Of a stretch of DNA of 64,000 nucleotides, positions 59,171 through 64,000 are shown in pieces. The notes beneath the pieces were generated by a model that was not told the origin of the DNA, did not search any database, and saw only the letters and a program-made list of their open reading frames with translations. Positions within the stretch are counted from its first letter, which is position 1; each line of letters begins with the position of its first letter. A program made the position numbers and the translations under genes. Origin of the DNA: Mastigias papua (taxonomy: Eukaryota; Cnidaria; Scyphozoa; Rhizostomeae; Mastigiidae); NCBI GenBank assembly GCA_964019165.1, contig OZ025282.1:8859529-8923528 (forward strand), written 5' to 3'.

Positions 59171-61060
59171 TGATTTCATAGTCAAAAGTTGACTTGTTTC
59201 TCCACTAACCAACAAAGTTCTCGGAAAACAAAAATATGCAGCTACATTTGCGTAATTTCACTGGATGGCTTCCAAATGGAGGAAAACAGAACCACATTTA
59301 TTTTGATTTTCACTACGAGAACACGTTTAGGTGAGGGGTATCTTCAAAGAAAGGAGTAACGTTCTTCAATTGCAACTGAAAACAAATATTCTAGCGTATA
59401 GAGATTAGTCGTTAATATTGACACTCTTCTTCTGACAATTAACAATATCTCATGAATTACATAATAGGAATCTACAGTAGATAACATTACATTATATTGT
59501 ATCTTTGAATACAGTTTCAATTGTGATGGTTCATACAAGACTACGTCACATATATTTGAATCATGTGGTGTTACATGATGGTAGATCCCTGTTTCACCCT
59601 CCTACCTTAAGGCAAAGACAAGGGGGAAGGAATAGCCAGCTCAATAGCAATATAAAGTAGGGATAGGGCTGATAGGCCCATTATCCCTTAGTTATGCATT
59701 GAATCTAAATAAGAAGCCATACCAAAATGCTTGAGAACCTGCGAATGTGCAGTCACATACAATTTCAAAACAAAGAAATGATGATAGATATAAATCTTGG
59801 GAAGATACAAAAAGGTCTTACAAGTAAATTAACACCAGCTATTTTAAACATGTATATACATATTTTGAAAGTTTCTTTGCAGGTTCTTCTTTGCTTCTGG
59901 AAGGGGTGTGTGTAAGGATGCTACCTTAAGTTCGTAAAATCAATTCTATCAACAGTTAAAATAGCTACAAATTATTGGTACAGCGAAATTCTGCTTTGAA
60001 AAAAGAAACCAATAACAAATCATATATCAATTGTTCCTCTTGTAGCTTAGCAGAACATATATAAACTATTAATCCAAATTTGTAATAGCAACAGTCAGCA
60101 AAACAAACCACAGTTCATCTATCAGTGGGGTAGATAGAAACATTTATAAGAGGAAAAGAAATGATTCTCCGACAAAAACATAACAAATATACATACTTTT
60201 ATTGATATACGAATACCGAACATTTTGCAGAGCCTTAATATTCTTAAAATTTGTCGATTTTGAGCCGAAGGCTACTTTTAAATTATTTCTAAGTCTAGGC
60301 GATTTTGAGCCTTTATATTCTAGTAGATTATATTCTTATAAAAGTGTGAATTCGGGTTTTCTATAACGAAGAGAAAAACTGCGTCATTTTTCCAACAAGA
60401 TAAGAACTGTTCCCGCAAAACTGCAGTCTAGCTCTATGGAGGGGGGGGGGGTTCTTTGTCCCTTCTGATACCATCTATCTACCCTACTGTCGACTACTAC
60501 GAGCCCATTGATATCCTTTTACTGATGACATTTGTGAATAAATCACGGTGATAGTCATGTGAATCAAAGGGTTGTCCGTCTCAATACCGTTTCAGTAAAG
60601 CTCTAGCTTGCCAAATAGATGTCAGCTACGTGTCTGTAAGTTAAAATAACACTCAGGCATAAATTTACAGCTCAATCCAGGGATGTGACGACTTGGGAGG
60701 GGGGCGGGGAGTCACGCCCAGTATCTAAGAAACGTTAAGAAAGTTGATCATCCAGCAGAGAATTTAGCGAGCATTGGCAAGTTGTATCAAATTTCAACGT
60801 GTAATGCATCTATTCTATTGGTTTTGGCTGGTCACATCCAGCTATCTTTCTGTGATATTGCACATTACCTGGTGTTATTGGCATCTACAGGCGTTGTTCC
60901 CCTGTGTTGTGGAAAAACCAATTGGTCACAAATATGAAAACTTTTCTCTGAGTCTCCTGCCTGTCCCCCTCCCAAGCGAAATTGTCTAAGCACGTATTAG
61001 GCTCAATCCAGTATGTTTCATTACGTATACTTCGTGTGGTACATAAAGCATTTAGCTTCT
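59171..61060. other. no gene recognised; contains a G11 run
   Basis: AT-rich noncoding DNA with an 11-base G run at 60441-60451. The right part should include the 3' untranslated region of the Cys-loop receptor gene; no convincing polyadenylation site was fixed. Confidence 0.5.
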
Positions 61061-62455
61061 CTAATACCTTATAAACGCGAGGCAGACTATTATAGGTACA
61101 AAGATGATGAGAGCAATGTATATAACGAACATTGCCTTGTCGAGTCTTTGAACGATCAGTTTCCATTTGTGTTGGTTAGTCTCCGCTTCTTCAAGCGACG
61201 GCATAGACCTAGCAGATAAAACTGACGACCTCTTTGAAAGGCGCGACCTATTGTGCACTCCATTCTCAAGTACTGTCATAACAACGCCATCTTCCTGGAG
61301 CTGGTTCTCCCTTATCGTATCAATGGCCTTGATTTCCTTCTTTCTGCCGAAGACAAATCTCCACAGCCATCTCGGAGGTTTTGTCGTTTTGTAGCAAAGG
61401 TGTGTAGTTATGATACCAACGCTCATTGCGATGACTAGCAGAAAGAACACAACAATATACAATGCCCCTATTAATGGCGTCTTGTCCGATTTCTCTGGCA
61501 GCTTGTCCGATATGACCAAAAGGTAAACACTCAGGGCCAGTACTACAGTTACACCAAATCCAGTTCTCTCACCACTGTCTGCAGGCAAGTAGAACATGAA
61601 AGGGGCAAGAAAGATTAAGCCCACGCAAGGAAGGACGAGGTAAATGAGATAATAGTTATACAATCTGCTCAAGTCAAATGTATACTCAACTAAAGCATAA
61701 GGCTCTGGACTCCAATCGAACTTTCCCTCAGTTCTTTGTGAGGTGACACCCTTGAGTGTCCAGTCACCATTGTCGTAATGAGTACTACCCTTAATAGCCT
61801 GTGCAGTTTTTGGCTGTCTCCGAAATTTCAGGTCCAGTCGGCTACGAGTGTACGACTGTGAACCAAACGTGAGGGTACAAGTCTGCGAGTCGAACGGGAA
61901 CCATTTAATATTGATGCTGCAAGACGCCTGCAAAGTCACCGGCGCTGCCCATGACATCTGGCCTCTGAAGTCAATCTGAACTTTGGCTTTGTACATATCT
62001 GATGGGCTCTTGCTCTCCTCCAGTGCCGTGTTGTATAGCATAATATCAGGCACCCACAAACTACTCGCAGGAACATTTAAATAATTCGTGTTATTCCACT
62101 CAGACATATTCCACGCTAGTTGAGGATCGAACCATCGAAGCATCACAACAGCATTCAATACAAGGACTTGGTTTCGGATGTTCAATCTCACTATTTTAGA
62201 GAGAACCAACTCAAACTCGACAGAAACGGCTTTATGCGTGGAAGTGGCTGGCCTTGTCAAAGTGCTATAGTTTGCTAACAGAGTGGACAAAAGGCTCTGC
62301 TCATACAGTGAGATTTTTCCCAACATTTTGTCCTGCCCTACCGATGTCCCTGATGACGGTTCCACTGACGACGGTGCTGATGTTGATGAATAAGCGACTG
62401 GTTGTAACAATAACAATGAGAAAGCTAGAATCATACCAAATCTGGCGGTGGCCAT
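61061..62455 (-). CDS. nicotinic-like Cys-loop receptor subunit, single exon
   Basis: 464 aa from the ATG at 62455; the frame extends upstream but without another ATG. Signal peptide 1-22 (MATARFGMILAFSLLLLQPV). The ligand-binding domain has sequons at N62, N116 and N121, the WVPDIMLYN motif (134-142) and a 15-residue Cys-loop (C179-C193) with FPFD. Membrane segments lie near 268-290, 296-318, 327-350 and 441-462, with a 90-residue cytoplasmic loop. M2 keeps GE(R) at its inner mouth (E296) and the 9' leucine (L306), features of cation channels. There are no vicinal cysteines in loop C (KFDWSPEPY, 245-253), and FGSQSY replaces the usual FGSW in loop B, so it is a non-alpha type or binds another ligand. 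Intronless. Nearest family: nicotinic acetylcholine receptors. Confidence 0.93.
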   Translation of the reverse strand: MATARFGMILAFSLLLLQPVAYSSTSAPSSVEPSSGTSVGQDKMLGKISLYEQSLLSTLLANYSTLTRPATSTHKAVSVEFELVLSKIVRLNIRNQVLVLNAVVMLRWFDPQLAWNMSEWNNTNYLNVPASSLWVPDIMLYNTALEESKSPSDMYKAKVQIDFRGQMSWAAPVTLQASCSINIKWFPFDSQTCTLTFGSQSYTRSRLDLKFRRQPKTAQAIKGSTHYDNGDWTLKGVTSQRTEGKFDWSPEPYALVEYTFDLSRLYNYYLIYLVLPCVGLIFLAPFMFYLPADSGERTGFGVTVVLALSVYLLVISDKLPEKSDKTPLIGALYIVVFFLLVIAMSVGIITTHLCYKTTKPPRWLWRFVFGRKKEIKAIDTIRENQLQEDGVVMTVLENGVHNRSRLSKRSSVLSARSMPSLEEAETNQHKWKLIVQRLDKAMFVIYIALIIFVPIIVCLAFIRY

Positions 62456-62529
62456 CGCGTCGTACTCGAGCGAGATTTCAAGTTTATCTGAAGCTAAGGC
62501 GACGAATACTACCGAGTTACTAAACAAAC

Positions 62530-64000
62530 ACAGCTAATATCAATACGTCAACAAATCATTTATAAAGTTTCCAATCACAAATTCATGATTAATTAAGCAG
62601 TAACCATATGGTCCCTTGGGCTAATTTGACGACTGCGTTGAGATTTTAAAAGTGAGGCGTCAATAAATTTCCTTTGCGAGAAAAACAGTTTCTTCTGGCT
62701 ATAAACAAGTCAGCAGATGCGCTGAAGTCAACTCTATTGAAAATTGACAATAATGTGATCGTGTGGGCGAACACAAGAGTATAGTATATTGGATCATTAG
62801 ACATGGCCGAGAGATTGTAATGTAGTATAGCTGTCTTGACGTAAGCAATTATGTGGGCACTAGGATGGGAAACGAAAATAAATAATTGCATCTTTACATG
62901 AAATAAACGCCCCTTGTGTTTCTTATCTAAGTATGAGTACCTTTTGACTGAATGCTGAATAAATTGGAATTAATAGATCGTTAAACCGCCTACCCTCAGG
63001 GGGCTCCATTAAAAACGCGAACGGAACAATCACAAACATAACAAGATAAAAATTTTGACTGGCTTTCAGCTAGATTTGAATCCCAAAGAGGTTCAAATCT
63101 GAATAGAATAAGCTGCCACGTCAACAAACTTGAAAGCAGGAGATCGCCAGACGCTACGTCATTTGCTACGCATTAATCAATGTGGGCACTACGTGGGCGA
63201 CGAAGCTGGGGGCTGGCGGGGCAAATTCTAAGTATAGGATATAGGGTATGAGTATAGGGATAGTAAGACTACATACCTGGGAATAGGAAATAACATAACA
63301 CTTTTTGCTGAAGGATTATCTATTAAATTATGGCGCGTGTGCGGAAGGAAGCCGTCATAGTGGCACTGGGAAATCCACCTCTACAAAAAAGGCAATGGCG
63401 AGTACAGCTTTGAAATCAAAATCATGTGTATTCTCCCTAGTGAGACTATGGCATAAAACTAGAAATTTATACACTAGAATTGCAAATTGAAACATTCATT
63501 AAACTCAATTTACCAATACAAAATGCTACTTTCAGTCGCAGAATTACTGATTTTTACCAAACCTATTTACTATTCCCTTTCTTTCTACTAAATGATTTTC
63601 CTTTTTTGTCTGTAATATTGACCACAGTCTTCAGCATTGCAGCTTTCTTTTCAAAAGCATTGCTTATAACTGAAAACACCAAACGATGATGTAGAAGTAG
63701 AAATGGGATCGCTTGTATGCATTGGGGAAAGGATACATGGCAGTAAGTAAAATTGAGTTGTTAAAGTTAGAAATAGTAAACCGAATATAAGAAAAAATAT
63801 GGACTAAATATCACATATGTTGTCGATGAGCGGCCTAATCATGATATCGGGACAAGCTCTAGAAAATATCCATACAGAGTGAGCAGCTTAACCAACTCTG
63901 GGTGCTGGGTAGTGAAGACAAGGTAAATATGACGGTGTATGAAACAGGCCCGCTGATCAAACAAACTGAACACAATTCTGTTCCATTCAGGCTTTGCAAA
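62530..64000. other. no gene recognised
   Basis: The left part should contain the promoter of the Cys-loop receptor gene. The remainder has only short frames (for example 63305-63490 and 63480-63689, plus strand) with no recognisable homology and no clear repeat. Confidence 0.5.

Overview
The window looks like animal (metazoan) nuclear DNA, most likely cnidarian. The genes are spliced or intron-poor, with GT-AG introns. They encode a lysosome-type transporter, a Cys-loop receptor and a V-ATPase assembly factor. The transposons are typical of invertebrates: a TTAA-targeting Kolobok-type element, CR1/L2-type LINEs, several MITEs and a tRNA-derived SINE. The species cannot be named from sequence alone, and 'cnidarian' is an inference from the mix of genes and repeats.

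Layout. 1-21065 is an unbroken satellite of about 197 monomers of 107 bp. It runs off the left edge and shows higher-order repeats at several scales. About 0.7 kb of decayed monomers follows. 21.7-26.8 kb has no recognised gene; it holds MITEs, one copy of a dispersed ~300-bp repeat and a 12-bp minisatellite. 26.8-36.4 kb (minus strand) is a nine-exon gene for an MFSD12-like major-facilitator transporter. Every splice phase agrees and the reconstructed product is 480 aa. Its introns hold a SINE, MITEs and LINE fragments. At 42.5-43.1 kb lies a second, diverged copy of exon 1 only, ending at the same residue and phase, with no downstream exons of its own. It is either an alternative first exon of the same gene or a partial duplication.

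44.886-48.072 kb is a complete 3187-bp DNA transposon with matching terminal inverted repeats, TTAA on both sides and an uninterrupted 696-aa Mutator/Kolobok-type transposase. At 51.96-52.66 kb is a single-exon CCDC115 (VMA22) homologue. At 55.5-58.75 kb a dead LINE relic on the plus strand faces a 5'-truncated LINE on the minus strand that still has an open reverse-transcriptase frame. At 61.06-62.46 kb is a single-exon nicotinic-like Cys-loop receptor lacking several aromatic and cysteine residues of the acetylcholine pocket. The remaining stretches show nothing recognisable.

MFSD12 and CCDC115 both relate to acidic organelles (lysosomal cysteine import; V-ATPase assembly). They are separated by a transposon and there is no sign that they form a functional cluster. 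All recognised host genes lie on the minus strand. The reported open frames of 60-138 aa inside the satellite are by-products of the repeat.
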